Assembly: GCF_023935105.1 (NCBI RefSeq)
Contig: NZ_CP096040.1
Span: 1,488,001 to 1,552,000 of the forward strand
Reading direction: 5' to 3'
Length of the DNA: 64,000 bases
Origin: Caulobacter segnis
GTDB lineage: Bacteria > Pseudomonadota > Alphaproteobacteria > Caulobacterales > Caulobacteraceae
Made by a program: the position numbers and the translations under genes. This document shows, one piece after another, positions 36,380 to 45,074 of this stretch. Below the pieces are notes generated by a model, which was given only the letters and a program-made list of their open reading frames with translations, did no database searches and had not been told where the DNA came from. Position 1 is the stretch's first letter. Each line of letters begins with the position of its first letter.

Positions 36380-38830
36380 ATGACGGGGAAGGGTTTTCGC
36401 GTGGGCCTCATGGCGGCCTGCGCCACGTTCGCCCTGGGCGCAGAATGGGCGTTCGTCACGGGGGCGCGGGCAGACGAGACCACGGCGCAGGGCGCGGCGG
36501 TCGAGAAGCCGCCGGCCCAGTCGGTGACCTCGGTCGACGAGATCATCGTCACCGCGCGGCGTCGCGACGAGCGCCTGATCGACGCGCCCGTCGCCATCTC
36601 GGCGATCGGCGGCAAGGCCCTGGCCAACTATTCGGTCACGCGGGTGTCGGACCTGGCGACGATGGTGCCCAGCCTGATCGCCGGCAAGGCGGCCTCGGGT
36701 TCGTCGGCCAGCATCTTCCTGCGCGGGGTCGGCTCGACGGCGCTCAGCGCCGGCTTCGACCAGTCGGTGTCGTTCGTGATGGACGGCCTGCCGATGAGCC
36801 GGGGCCGCGAACTCAGCCTGCCGCAGTACGACGTCCAGCGCGTCGAGGTCCTGAAGGGCCCGCAGGCCCTGTTCTACGGCAAGAACACCACGGGCGGCCT
36901 GATCAGCATCGTCACCAACGGTCCGACGGCCACGCCCGAAGCCGGGGTCAAGGCCGGCTACGGCTTCAAGGCCAGGGACCGCTATGTCGAGGGCTACGTC
37001 TCGGGCCCGCTCAGCGACACGCTGCGCGCCCGCCTCGCCGGCCGCTACTCGAAGTCGGACGGCGCCTTCACCAACAGCGCCGCCGAGACCTATACCGATC
37101 CGCTGGGCATGCAGCGCCACCGCAACGCCGACCGGCGCGGCGGCCAGGAGGTGTTCAGCGTCCGGGGCTCGGTCGACTGGGACGCCTCCGAGAACCTGAC
37201 CTTCCAGCTCAAGGCTGGCCTGACCGACCTGAAGGACGGCGGCCCGACCGACGTGCTGGAGCGCATCTGCGGCGGCGGCCGCACCACGCCGTTCGCGGCC
37301 AACGGCATCCCGCCCAGCCCCAATGCCGACTGCAAGATCAACGGGGTGAGCGACAGCTCGAGCATCCCGACTCAGGTGGCCCAGGCCAACTACCGCTACG
37401 CCCGCGACGGCAGGATGTACGCCGACTTCGCCTCGCAGTTCGCGGCCCTGACCAGCAACCTGACCGTGGGCAAGTTCGGGATCACCTCGATCACGTCGTA
37501 CTACCACTTCAAGCAGACCGACCTGAACAACGTCTCGGGCGAGGCCTATCCCGCCACCTTCTCGCAACTGGCCGACTTCGAGCAGTTCGCCGAGGAGGTG
37601 CGCTTCCAGTCGAAGTTCGAAGGGCCGTTCAACGTGCTGTTCGGCGCCTTCTATTCGAAGGGCGATTTCGACTTCAACACCGACGCCTACATCTTCCCGG
37701 TGCCGCTGGATCCCAGCACCGGCACCTACACAACCTTCAAGCGCGACAACGGCTTCAAGAGCGAGTCCTTCTCGGTCTTCGGCGAAGGCACGCTCAACGT
37801 GTCGGACAAGATCGAACTGGCCGGCGGCGCGCGCTGGTCGCACGAGGCGCGAGATTCCTACCAGTTCTCGCTGCCAGCCCATATCGCCTTCGCGGCGGCT
37901 TTCCCGGGCAACATCCGCTTCAAGGACAAGTTCAAGGACGACAACCTCTCGCCGCAGATCAGCGTCCGCTACAAGCCCGAGGCCGACACCACGCTCTACG
38001 CGGCCTACAAGCAGGGCTTCAAGTCAGGCGGCTTCAACATCTCGCAGGCGCTGAGCCCGACCGCGAGCGTCGACGCCGGCCGCTTCGGCAGCGAGACGGC
38101 CGAGGGCGGCGAGGTCGGTCTGCGCACCATCCAATTCGGTCACGACCTGTCGCTGAACGTCACCGCGTTCCAGTACACCTACAAAGACCTGCAGGTTCAG
38201 ACCTTCGATCCACAGTCGGTGTCGCTGATCGCCGACAACGCCGGAAAGCTGCGCACCCGCGGTGTCGAGGGCGACTTCAACTATCGCGTCTCGGCGGCGC
38301 CGGGTCTGAGCGTGCGTGGGGCGGTGGCCTATAACGACGTGCAGTACATGGACTATGTCGGCCAGTGCTACAGCGGCCAGACGATCGCCCAGGGCTGTAA
38401 CCAGCAACTGGTCGCCGGCGCCTTCACGGCCCAGAACTATGACGGCCGCACGCCGCCCAAGGCGCCCAAGTTCGCCGGGCGGCTCGGGGCCAGCTACGAG
38501 CGCGAGCTGTCGTCCAGCGCCACCCTTCGCCTGTCCGGCGATGTCAGCCGCACGGCCAAGTATAATTTCACCGACACCCTGCGTCCCGATGGCGTGCAGC
38601 CGGCCTTCACCAAGGTCGACGCCTCGATCAGCGTCAGCGGACCCGAGGACCGGTGGACCCTGGCCCTGATCGGCAAGAACCTGACCAACGAACTGGTGGT
38701 CACCTCGGCCAACGACATCCCGTTCGCGGGCGGCACGGGCACGGGGACCAACACCGGCGTCCTGGCCGACATGTCGGCCTTCGTCGAGAACCCGCGCGAG
38801 ATCCTGCTGGAGCTGTCGCTGAAGTTCTGA
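36380..38830 (+). CDS. TonB-dependent outer-membrane receptor
   Basis: An 816-residue receptor: signal peptide ending near GARADE, TonB box-like VDEIIVTARRRDE, plug with FLRGVGSTALSAGFDQSVSFVMDG and VEVLKGPQALFYGKNTTGGLI, and a barrel ending in LELSLKF with terminal phenylalanine. This subtype (IIVTARRR and KNTTGG) is common for import of hydrophobic or aromatic compounds in sphingomonads and caulobacters. Its position in the P450/Rieske cluster and operator A upstream suggest it admits the pathway's substrate. The ATG 36380 follows GAGGGAG; an upstream ATG at 36353 is less likely. Confidence 0.92.
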   Translation: MTGKGFRVGLMAACATFALGAEWAFVTGARADETTAQGAAVEKPPAQSVTSVDEIIVTARRRDERLIDAPVAISAIGGKALANYSVTRVSDLATMVPSLIAGKAASGSSASIFLRGVGSTALSAGFDQSVSFVMDGLPMSRGRELSLPQYDVQRVEVLKGPQALFYGKNTTGGLISIVTNGPTATPEAGVKAGYGFKARDRYVEGYVSGPLSDTLRARLAGRYSKSDGAFTNSAAETYTDPLGMQRHRNADRRGGQEVFSVRGSVDWDASENLTFQLKAGLTDLKDGGPTDVLERICGGGRTTPFAANGIPPSPNADCKINGVSDSSSIPTQVAQANYRYARDGRMYADFASQFAALTSNLTVGKFGITSITSYYHFKQTDLNNVSGEAYPATFSQLADFEQFAEEVRFQSKFEGPFNVLFGAFYSKGDFDFNTDAYIFPVPLDPSTGTYTTFKRDNGFKSESFSVFGEGTLNVSDKIELAGGARWSHEARDSYQFSLPAHIAFAAAFPGNIRFKDKFKDDNLSPQISVRYKPEADTTLYAAYKQGFKSGGFNISQALSPTASVDAGRFGSETAEGGEVGLRTIQFGHDLSLNVTAFQYTYKDLQVQTFDPQSVSLIADNAGKLRTRGVEGDFNYRVSAAPGLSVRGAVAYNDVQYMDYVGQCYSGQTIAQGCNQQLVAGAFTAQNYDGRTPPKAPKFAGRLGASYERELSSSATLRLSGDVSRTAKYNFTDTLRPDGVQPAFTKVDASISVSGPEDRWTLALIGKNLTNELVVTSANDIPFAGGTGTGTNTGVLADMSAFVENPREILLELSLKF

Positions 38831-38842
38831 CGACCGCCAGCT

Positions 38843-38870
38843 GCGAGCGGACGCTCCCTCGTCCGCTCGC
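38843..38870. other. Hairpin between receptor and ferredoxin genes
   Basis: An 11-bp stem GCGAGCGGACG / CGTCCGCTCGC with a 6-base loop and no T-run, 12 bases after the receptor stop. It may stabilise the receptor mRNA or lower expression of the downstream genes. Confidence 0.5.
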
Positions 38871-38899
38871 CCCACCTTCCGACACACCGAAAGACCCCA

Positions 38900-39217
38900 G
38901 TGCCCAGCCTGACCGTAATCACCCGTGACGATACCCGGCGCGAGATCCAGGCCGAGGTCGGCCTCAGCGTCATGGAGAACATCCGCCGCGCCGGGTTCGA
39001 CGAACTGGTGGCCCTGTGCGGCGGCTGCTGCTCGTGCGCGACCTGCCACGTCTATGTTCGGCCCGAGGACCTGGCCCGGCTGCCGCCCATGGCCGGCGAC
39101 GAGAACGACCTGCTGGACAGCTCCGAGCATCGCACCGACCGCTCGCGCCTGTCCTGCCAGCTGAAGTTCGAGGCGGGCCTGGATGGCCTGGAAGTGGCGA
39201 TCGCGCCCGAAGACTGA
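38900..39217 (+). CDS. 2Fe-2S ferredoxin, putidaredoxin/adrenodoxin type
   Basis: A 105-residue ferredoxin. [14 protein letters not shown] gives the C-x5-C-x2-C cluster pattern (with an extra pair of cysteines inside) and LSCQL supplies the fourth ligand. This is the type that passes electrons to class I P450s such as P450cam. The GTG start has a poor ribosome-binding site. Its presumed partners, reductase at 30249 and P450 at 34280, are in the same cluster but in another transcript. Confidence 0.93.
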   Translation: MPSLTVITRDDTRREIQAEVGLSVMENIRRAGFDELVALCGGCCSCATCHVYVRPEDLARLPPMAGDENDLLDSSEHRTDRSRLSCQLKFEAGLDGLEVAIAPED

Positions 39218-39245
39218 TCCGCCTTTGACATCGGGAGACCAGGCC

Positions 39246-40856
39246 ATGGCCGAGTACGACTACGTGATCGCCGGCGCCGGGGCGGCCGGCTGCGTGCTGG
39301 CCTATCGGCTGAGCCAGGACCCGTCGGTGCGGGTGGCGCTGATCGAGGCCGGGCCGCGCGACAATCACCCTTTCATCTCCATGCCCAAGGGCCTGGCCAA
39401 GGTGATGCAGGATCCCAAGCACCTGTGGGCCTACGCCAGCCGTCCTGAGGCCTCGACCGCCGGCCAGTCCGAGGTTTGGGTGCGCGGCCGCGTGCTGGGC
39501 GGCTCCACCTCGGTCAACGGCATGATGTACGTGCGCGGTCAGCCGGCGGACTTCGAGGCCATCGCCGAGCTCTCCAGCGACGACTGGCGCTGGGAGCATA
39601 TCCAGGCGGCCTATCGCGCCCTGGAGGACCACGAGCTGGGTGCCGACGCCTCGCGGGGCGCGGGCGGACCGCTGAAGGTCTCGATGCCGACCTTGAAGGA
39701 CCGGCTGTCGGCCGCCCAGGTGGCGGCGGGCCAGGCGCTGGGCTGGAAGGTGAAGACCGACGTCAACGCCCCCGACGACGCGGTCTCGATCGGCTACGCG
39801 CCGCGCACCATCCACAAGGGCAAGCGCCAGAGCGCGGCCACGGCCTTCCTCCGCCCGATCGAGAGGCGGGCGAACCTCTCGATCTTCACCGAATGCACGG
39901 TCGCCCGCGTGCTGTTCGAGGACAAGCGCGCGGTCGGCGTCGAGGCGCTGCACAACGGCGTGACCGAGACGATCAGGACCCGCCGCGAGGTGATCGTCTG
40001 TGGCGGGGCCATGGCCAGCCCGGCCATCCTGGAGCGCTCTGGCGTCGGCGACGCGGCGCGGTTGACCAAGCTGGGAATCCCGATGGTCCACGACAATCCG
40101 GAGGTCGGCGAGGGCCTGATCGAGCACCGCGGCGTCATTATGCAGTGGCGGCTGAAGCAGCAGGTCTCGCAGAACCGCGAGTTCTCCGGCTGGCGTCTAC
40201 TGCGAGCCACGGCGCGCTACTACCTGACCGGCGACGGACCGATGTCGTCGGCGGCCTACGAACTGGGCGGCTGGTTCAAGACGCGACCGGGCCTTAGCCG
40301 CCCCGACGCCCAGATGCTGATCGCGCCCTACAGCTTCGACATGGCCAAGCAGCGCACGGCGCTGGAACCGTTCCCGGGCATGAACGCGGTCGTCTATCCG
40401 CTGCGTCCGACCTCGCGCGGCAGCATCCATATCGAGACCACGGACCCGGACGCGGCGGCCACCTTCGCCCCCAACTACCGGGCCACCGAGCAGGACCGCC
40501 AGGCGATGGTCGGGGCGATCCGGGTGATGCGCGACTACGCCGCCCAGGCCCCCCTGGCCGAGCTGATCGCCGAGGAGACCATGCCGGGTCCGGCCGTCCG
40601 GACCGACGCCGAGATCCTCGACGCCTACGACCGCTACGGCACCTGCGGCTATCACGCCGTGGGCAGTTGCCGGATGGGCTCGGACCCGCGCGCGGTGGTC
40701 GATCCCAGGCTGCGGGTGCGGGGTGTCACGGGCCTGCGGGTCATGGACACCTCGATCATGCCGGCCATTCCCGCCGGCAACACCAACGGCCCGACCATGG
40801 CCATGGCCTGGCGCGCCGCCGACCTGATCCTGGCGGATGCGAAGGCGGCGGCATGA
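39246..40856 (+). CDS. GMC-family FAD-dependent alcohol dehydrogenase/oxidoreductase
   Basis: A 536-residue GMC oxidoreductase: YVIAGAGAAGCVLAYRLS (FAD motif), GGSTSVNGMMYVRG, CGGAMASPAILERSG, and the C-terminal GYHAVGSCRMG with catalytic His followed by PAGNTNGPTMAMAWRAADL. AlkJ-like members oxidise alcohols to aldehydes. It could oxidise the P450 product, with the aldehyde dehydrogenase at 43083 completing the conversion to an acid. GGGAGA precedes the ATG; the next gene overlaps by ATGA. Confidence 0.93.
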   Translation: MAEYDYVIAGAGAAGCVLAYRLSQDPSVRVALIEAGPRDNHPFISMPKGLAKVMQDPKHLWAYASRPEASTAGQSEVWVRGRVLGGSTSVNGMMYVRGQPADFEAIAELSSDDWRWEHIQAAYRALEDHELGADASRGAGGPLKVSMPTLKDRLSAAQVAAGQALGWKVKTDVNAPDDAVSIGYAPRTIHKGKRQSAATAFLRPIERRANLSIFTECTVARVLFEDKRAVGVEALHNGVTETIRTRREVIVCGGAMASPAILERSGVGDAARLTKLGIPMVHDNPEVGEGLIEHRGVIMQWRLKQQVSQNREFSGWRLLRATARYYLTGDGPMSSAAYELGGWFKTRPGLSRPDAQMLIAPYSFDMAKQRTALEPFPGMNAVVYPLRPTSRGSIHIETTDPDAAATFAPNYRATEQDRQAMVGAIRVMRDYAAQAPLAELIAEETMPGPAVRTDAEILDAYDRYGTCGYHAVGSCRMGSDPRAVVDPRLRVRGVTGLRVMDTSIMPAIPAGNTNGPTMAMAWRAADLILADAKAAA

Positions 40857-41857
40857 GCTTCGACCACGTCCAGCTTAAGGACGCCCTGCTGGGGCGGCTG
40901 TCGAGCGTCGGCCAGAGCGAGGCCTGGCGCGAGTTGCACGCGGCCGGGGTCACCGGCCTGCGGATCCCCGAGACGCAGGGCGGGCTTGGCCTGGCCTTCG
41001 CCGACGCCGAGCCGGCGCTGGAGGCGCTGGGCGAGCTGTGCCTGCCTACGCCCTTCCTCGAGACGGGGATCATCGCCGCCGGCCTGATGGCGCGAACGCC
41101 GACGGCGCAAGGCGACGCCCTGCTCGGGAATATGGTTCGCGACGGCGTGGTCGTGGCGATCGCCGGGCTGGAGACAAGCGACCGGATTACGGCCACACCA
41201 GACGGCGATGTCTGGCGCCTGCGCGGCGAGGCCAAGGTGGTGGTCGACGCCCTGTCGGCGCGAACGCTGCTTGTAGTCGCGGACGCGGGCGTCTTCCTGG
41301 TCGATCCACGCGCGGCGGGTCTTTCGATACGTCCGGTGGCGACGATCGACGGGCGGATGGCAGCGGACGTGACCTTCGCCGGCGCCGAGGCGGCGTCGCC
41401 GATCACGGCCGATCTGGATCTCGTCCGCGACGAGGCCGTCGCGGCGATCTGCGTCGAGGCGGCCGGCCTGATGCGGCGTCTGGTGCGCGACACCGTCGAC
41501 TACGCCAGGCAGCGCCGGCAGTTCGACCAGCCGTTGGGCGGGTTCCAGGTGGTGCGGCATCGCCTGGTCGACATGAACATTCAGGCGCGTCGCGCCAAGG
41601 CCATCGCCCGTCGCGCCGTGTTGGTGATCGAGGGCGATCCGATCGTCCGGTCTCGCCTGGTCAGCGCCGCCAAGGTCACCATCTGCCGCGCCGGCCGCTT
41701 CGTCGGCCAGAACGCGGTGCAGCTGCACGGCGGCATGGGCATGACGGAGGAACTGCCGGTCGGGCGCTGCTTCAAGCGGCTGACCGTGATCGAGGGGCAG
41801 CTGGGCGGGGCGGATCACCATCTGACGAGGTTCTCGGTGACTGGCGCGGCGGCCTGA
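40853..41857 (+). CDS. Acyl-CoA dehydrogenase, short (FadE28/ChsE-like) type
   Basis: A 334-residue acyl-CoA dehydrogenase homologue, shorter than the usual 380-400. It retains the C-terminal helical domain (RQRRQFDQPLGGFQVVRHRLVDM, AVQLHGGMGMTEE) but has a shortened N-terminal part and ends VIEGQLGGADHHL without the usual IYEGTNEIQ segment. Such short forms are found as one half of heterotetrameric dehydrogenases (ChsE1/ChsE2 in steroid degradation). The convergent dehydrogenase at 41879-43086 is the natural partner. Coupled to the GMC gene by ATGA. Confidence 0.88.
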   Translation: MSFDHVQLKDALLGRLSSVGQSEAWRELHAAGVTGLRIPETQGGLGLAFADAEPALEALGELCLPTPFLETGIIAAGLMARTPTAQGDALLGNMVRDGVVVAIAGLETSDRITATPDGDVWRLRGEAKVVVDALSARTLLVVADAGVFLVDPRAAGLSIRPVATIDGRMAADVTFAGAEAASPITADLDLVRDEAVAAICVEAAGLMRRLVRDTVDYARQRRQFDQPLGGFQVVRHRLVDMNIQARRAKAIARRAVLVIEGDPIVRSRLVSAAKVTICRAGRFVGQNAVQLHGGMGMTEELPVGRCFKRLTVIEGQLGGADHHLTRFSVTGAAA

Positions 41858-41878
41858 CCGCCGCGCCGTTTTTCACCG

Positions 41879-43086
41879 CTAAAGGGCCAGCTCCGCCTTC
41901 GCGAGGATGTCGCGCTGGATCTCGTTGGCGCCGGCATAGATCGTTCCGGCCCGTTCGTTCAGATAGCGCAGCGGCGCGATCGCCTGCCAGGTCTCGCCGC
42001 TGGCGTAGTCGTCAAGCGGCAGGGGATGGCCGATGACCGGGCCACCGGGGACGGCGACGCCCGGCTGCCAGGCGCGAGCCAGGGGCCGGCCGCCTCGAGG
42101 ACCAGTTCGGTCACGCGCTGCTGCAGCTCGGTGCCCAGGATTTTCATCATCGAGGCGTCGGTCCCGATCGCCTTGTCGGCCGAGAGGGCCGAGAGGATTT
42201 CGGCCTCCAGGGCGTCCAGCACCTCGACCTCGATCTCGGTCTCGGCGACGCGAGCGGCCAGCAGGGGATTGGCCGCCAGCGCCTCGGCGGCGTGACGGCG
42301 AAGGGCGTCCAGCTTGATCCGCAGCTCGGGCGCGTAGGCGCTGCCGCCGCGCTCGTATTCCAGGAGATATTTGGCAACCGTCCAACCCTGGTCGATCCCG
42401 CCGACGACATTGGTCGCCGGCACGCGGACCGCGTCGAAGAACACCTGGTTCTGCACCGCCTCTCCAGACGACATGACGATCGGGCGCACGGTGACGCCGG
42501 GGCTCTCCATGTCGATCAGCAGAAAGGTGATGCCCTGCTGCTTGCGGCCGCTGGCGTCGGTGCGGACCAGGCAGAACATCCAGTTGGCGACATTGGCGTG
42601 GGTGGTCCAGATCTTGGTCCCGGTGCAGACCAGATCGTCACCGTCGCGCTCGGCCTTCATGGCCAGCGCGGCCAGGTCCGAACCGGCCTGCGGCTCTGAA
42701 TAGCCCTGGCACCACAGGTGCTCGCCGCTCAGCATCCGGGGCAGCAAGAACGCCTTCTGGGCCGGATCGCCGAACGCCATGATCGCCGGGCCCACCATGT
42801 TGATGCCCAACGGCGAGGTCGGCGCCCCGGCCAGCAGCCGTTCGCGCGTGAAGATGTAGCGCTGCACCGCCGACCAGCCACAGCCGCCGTACTCGACGGG
42901 CCACGACGGCGCGGCCCAGCCCTGCGCGTGCAGCAGGGCCTGCCATTCCAGCTGGGCCTCGTGGTCGCAATAGACGCTGGTCATCAGCGTCCCCGCGCGC
43001 CGCAGCTTCGGCGTCAGGGCGCGATCCAGGAAGGCGCGGACCTCGTCCCGAAAGGCCGCGTCCTGGGGCGACAGCGCCGCGGTCAT
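41879..43086 (-). CDS. Acyl-CoA dehydrogenase (frameshifted in this sequence)
   Basis: About 402 residues after repair of a single-base deletion near 42070-42076 (minus strand TGGCTCGCGCCTGG needs one more base). N-terminal part: LPRMLSGEHLWCQGYSEPQAGSDLA and KIWTTHANVANW. C-terminal part after the break: WQAIAPLRYLNERAGTIYAGANEIQRDILA, where the canonical IYEGTNEIQ is IYAGANEIQ. It resembles FadE29-type subunits and could pair with the short dehydrogenase at 40853. Its ATG overlaps the aldehyde dehydrogenase stop (ATGA), so the two are cotranscribed leftward. Confidence 0.87.
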
Positions 43087-44525
43087 TCGGCCGCCGCCTT
43101 GGCCGGCGTCTTGGGGATGTAGATCGCCTTGGGGCGGGTGAATTCCAGGAGGCCTGGGAGGCCGTTCTCCTGGCCGAAGCCCGACTGCTTGGCCCCAGCC
43201 AGCGGGGTGAACGGCGTCGACTGGAGGTTCTGGTTGATCCACACCGTGCCGGTGTCCAGGCGGTGGGCGATGGCCGTGGCCTGCGCGACATCGGCCGACC
43301 ACACGGCCCCGGCCAGGCCGTACTCGGTGTCGTTGGCGCGGCGGACCACGTCGTCGATGTCGCTGAACTTCAGCAGCGGCAGCACCGGGCCGAACGCTTC
43401 CTCGGTGACCACGCGGGCGTCGTCGGGCGGATTGTCGACCAGAGTCAGGGGCACGAAGTAGCCGCGTTCGGGCACCGCGCCGCCCTCTAGCAGGGTCAGG
43501 CCCTCGCGGCGGGCCTCGTCGATCAGGCCCAGGACCCGGCGGTACTGCGGCTCGTTCTGCACGGGGCCATAGCGCACGCCCTGCTGGGTCCCGTCGCCGA
43601 CCGGCAGATCCTTGGCCAGCTGGTGCAGGCGATCGCGCAGGCGGTCGTAGATGTCCTCGTGGATGAACAGGCGCTTGGTCGCCACGCAGACCTGGGCGGT
43701 GTTGTGGAAGGCGCCTTCGAACAGCTGGGCCGCCACCGCGTCGACATCGACGTCGGGCAGCACGATGGCCGCGTCGTTGCCGCCCAGCTCCAGGGTGATG
43801 CGCTTGAGGTCGCGGGCGGCGCTCTCCATCACCCGGCGGCCGGTGGCGGTGGAACCAGTGAACGAGATCTTGGCGAAGCTCTTGTGGGTGGTCATCAGCG
43901 GACCCAGCTCGTCGCCGCCGCAGAGGACGTTCAGCACGCCCGGCGGGAAGACGTCGGCCAGCAGCTCGCCGATCCGCAAGGTGGTCAGGGGCGTGAACGG
44001 CGACGGCTTCACGACGATGGTGTTGCCGGCCATCAGGGCCGGGCCGATCTTCCAGATCGCCAACAGCACCGGGAAGTTCCACGGCACGATGGCGCAGACC
44101 ACGCCTAGCGGCACGTGGTGCACCTCGATCCGGCGGGTGGCGCTGTCCTCGGTGACGTCGACCGGGATGTCCAGCATGGTCCCGGCCTTCAGCCACATGG
44201 CCGCGCCCTTGATCTCGGCTGTCGCGCCGGGCAGGGGGCGGCCTTGCTCGCGGGTGAACAGCGCGGCCAGCTCGGCGGCGTGGTCGTCGATGATCTGGGC
44301 GGCCTTCAGCAATAGGGCCTTGCGTTCCGCAACGGGAGCGCGGCTCCACTCCTTGAACGCCCGTTCGCCGGCGGCCACGGCGCGATCCAGATCGCCGGCG
44401 TCGGCGGCCGGCGCCTGGGCGAACACCTCGCCCGTGGCGGGGTTTCGGACGTCGATCGTGGCGGCGGTTCGCACCGCCTCGCCGTCGATGGTCAGGGCGT
44501 AGGTCTGGTCGGATGGGGTCGACAT
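43083..44525 (-). CDS. NAD(P)-dependent aldehyde dehydrogenase
   Basis: A 480-residue aldehyde dehydrogenase: WNFPVLLAIWKIGPALMAGNT, FTGSTATGRRVM (NAD binding), LELGGNDAAIV with the general-base Glu, and NTAQVCVATKR with the catalytic Cys. EEAFGPVLPLLKF and WINQNLQSTPFTPLAGAKQSG complete the fold. It would oxidise an aldehyde of the pathway, for example the product of the GMC enzyme, to the acid activated by the CoA ligase. GAGGAGAT precedes the ATG; operator A copy 4 lies 65 bases upstream. Confidence 0.94.
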   Translation of the reverse strand: MSTPSDQTYALTIDGEAVRTAATIDVRNPATGEVFAQAPAADAGDLDRAVAAGERAFKEWSRAPVAERKALLLKAAQIIDDHAAELAALFTREQGRPLPGATAEIKGAAMWLKAGTMLDIPVDVTEDSATRRIEVHHVPLGVVCAIVPWNFPVLLAIWKIGPALMAGNTIVVKPSPFTPLTTLRIGELLADVFPPGVLNVLCGGDELGPLMTTHKSFAKISFTGSTATGRRVMESAARDLKRITLELGGNDAAIVLPDVDVDAVAAQLFEGAFHNTAQVCVATKRLFIHEDIYDRLRDRLHQLAKDLPVGDGTQQGVRYGPVQNEPQYRRVLGLIDEARREGLTLLEGGAVPERGYFVPLTLVDNPPDDARVVTEEAFGPVLPLLKFSDIDDVVRRANDTEYGLAGAVWSADVAQATAIAHRLDTGTVWINQNLQSTPFTPLAGAKQSGFGQENGLPGLLEFTRPKAIYIPKTPAKAAAE

Positions 44526-44589
44526 GAACGTGATCTCCTCGCCGTTGTCGCCTTTGGGATGCATCGCCCCGCGGCTGCTTGTCGGTTCA

Positions 44590-44606
44590 ATCTAATGACG
44601 TTAGAT
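44590..44606. promoter_or_regulatory. Operator A copy 4, perfect palindrome in ALDH/GFA divergent promoter
   Basis: ATCTAATGACGTTAGAT: six-base arms ATCTAA and TTAGAT are exact inverted repeats around five bases. This is the best copy and defines the motif. Its central position between divergent genes suggests control of both. Confidence 0.65.
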
Positions 44607-44648
44607 AAAATCGAAATCAAGATGGCCTGAAGGCCTCGGGAGGAGAGA

Positions 44649-45074
44649 ATGATGACCGACCAGGGAGCCCTTCGCGGCGGCTGCAACTGTGGCGCCGTGC
44701 GTTACGAGGTCACTTCGCCGCCGCTGGCGGTGATCGCCTGCCACTGCACCAGCTGCCGCCGGCAGTCGGGCGCGGCCTTCTCTGTCAATCTCGTCGTGCG
44801 GGCCGACACGATGAGCGTCGAGGGCGAACTGGCCAGCTGGCTGGACCCCGACACCGAGAGTGGCGCGCCGATCGAGCGACAGTTTTGCGGCCAGTGCGGC
44901 TCGCCGATCCGCTCGGTCCCGACGGCGGCCCCGAAGATGATCGCGCTGAAGGCCGGGACGTTGGACGCGCCGGAACCCTTCGCCCCGCAGATGCACATCT
45001 GGACCCGCTCGGCCCTGCCGTGGGCGACCATTCCCGAAGGCTTGCCGCGCCTCGAGAAGGGACCGGCGGCGTGA
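44649..45074 (+). CDS. GFA-family zinc protein (glutathione-dependent formaldehyde-activating enzyme-like)
   Basis: A 141-residue GFA-domain protein with cysteine motifs GGCNCGAVRYE, CHCTSCRRQSGA and FCGQCGSPI that bind zinc. GFA enzymes help formaldehyde react with glutathione, but many relatives are of unknown function. If the Rieske enzyme or P450 demethylates its substrate, a formaldehyde-handling role would make sense; this is speculation. GGAGGAGAGA precedes tandem ATG codons (44649 or 44652). Its stop overlaps the GTG of the CoA-transferase gene. Confidence 0.85.
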   Translation: MMTDQGALRGGCNCGAVRYEVTSPPLAVIACHCTSCRRQSGAAFSVNLVVRADTMSVEGELASWLDPDTESGAPIERQFCGQCGSPIRSVPTAAPKMIALKAGTLDAPEPFAPQMHIWTRSALPWATIPEGLPRLEKGPAA

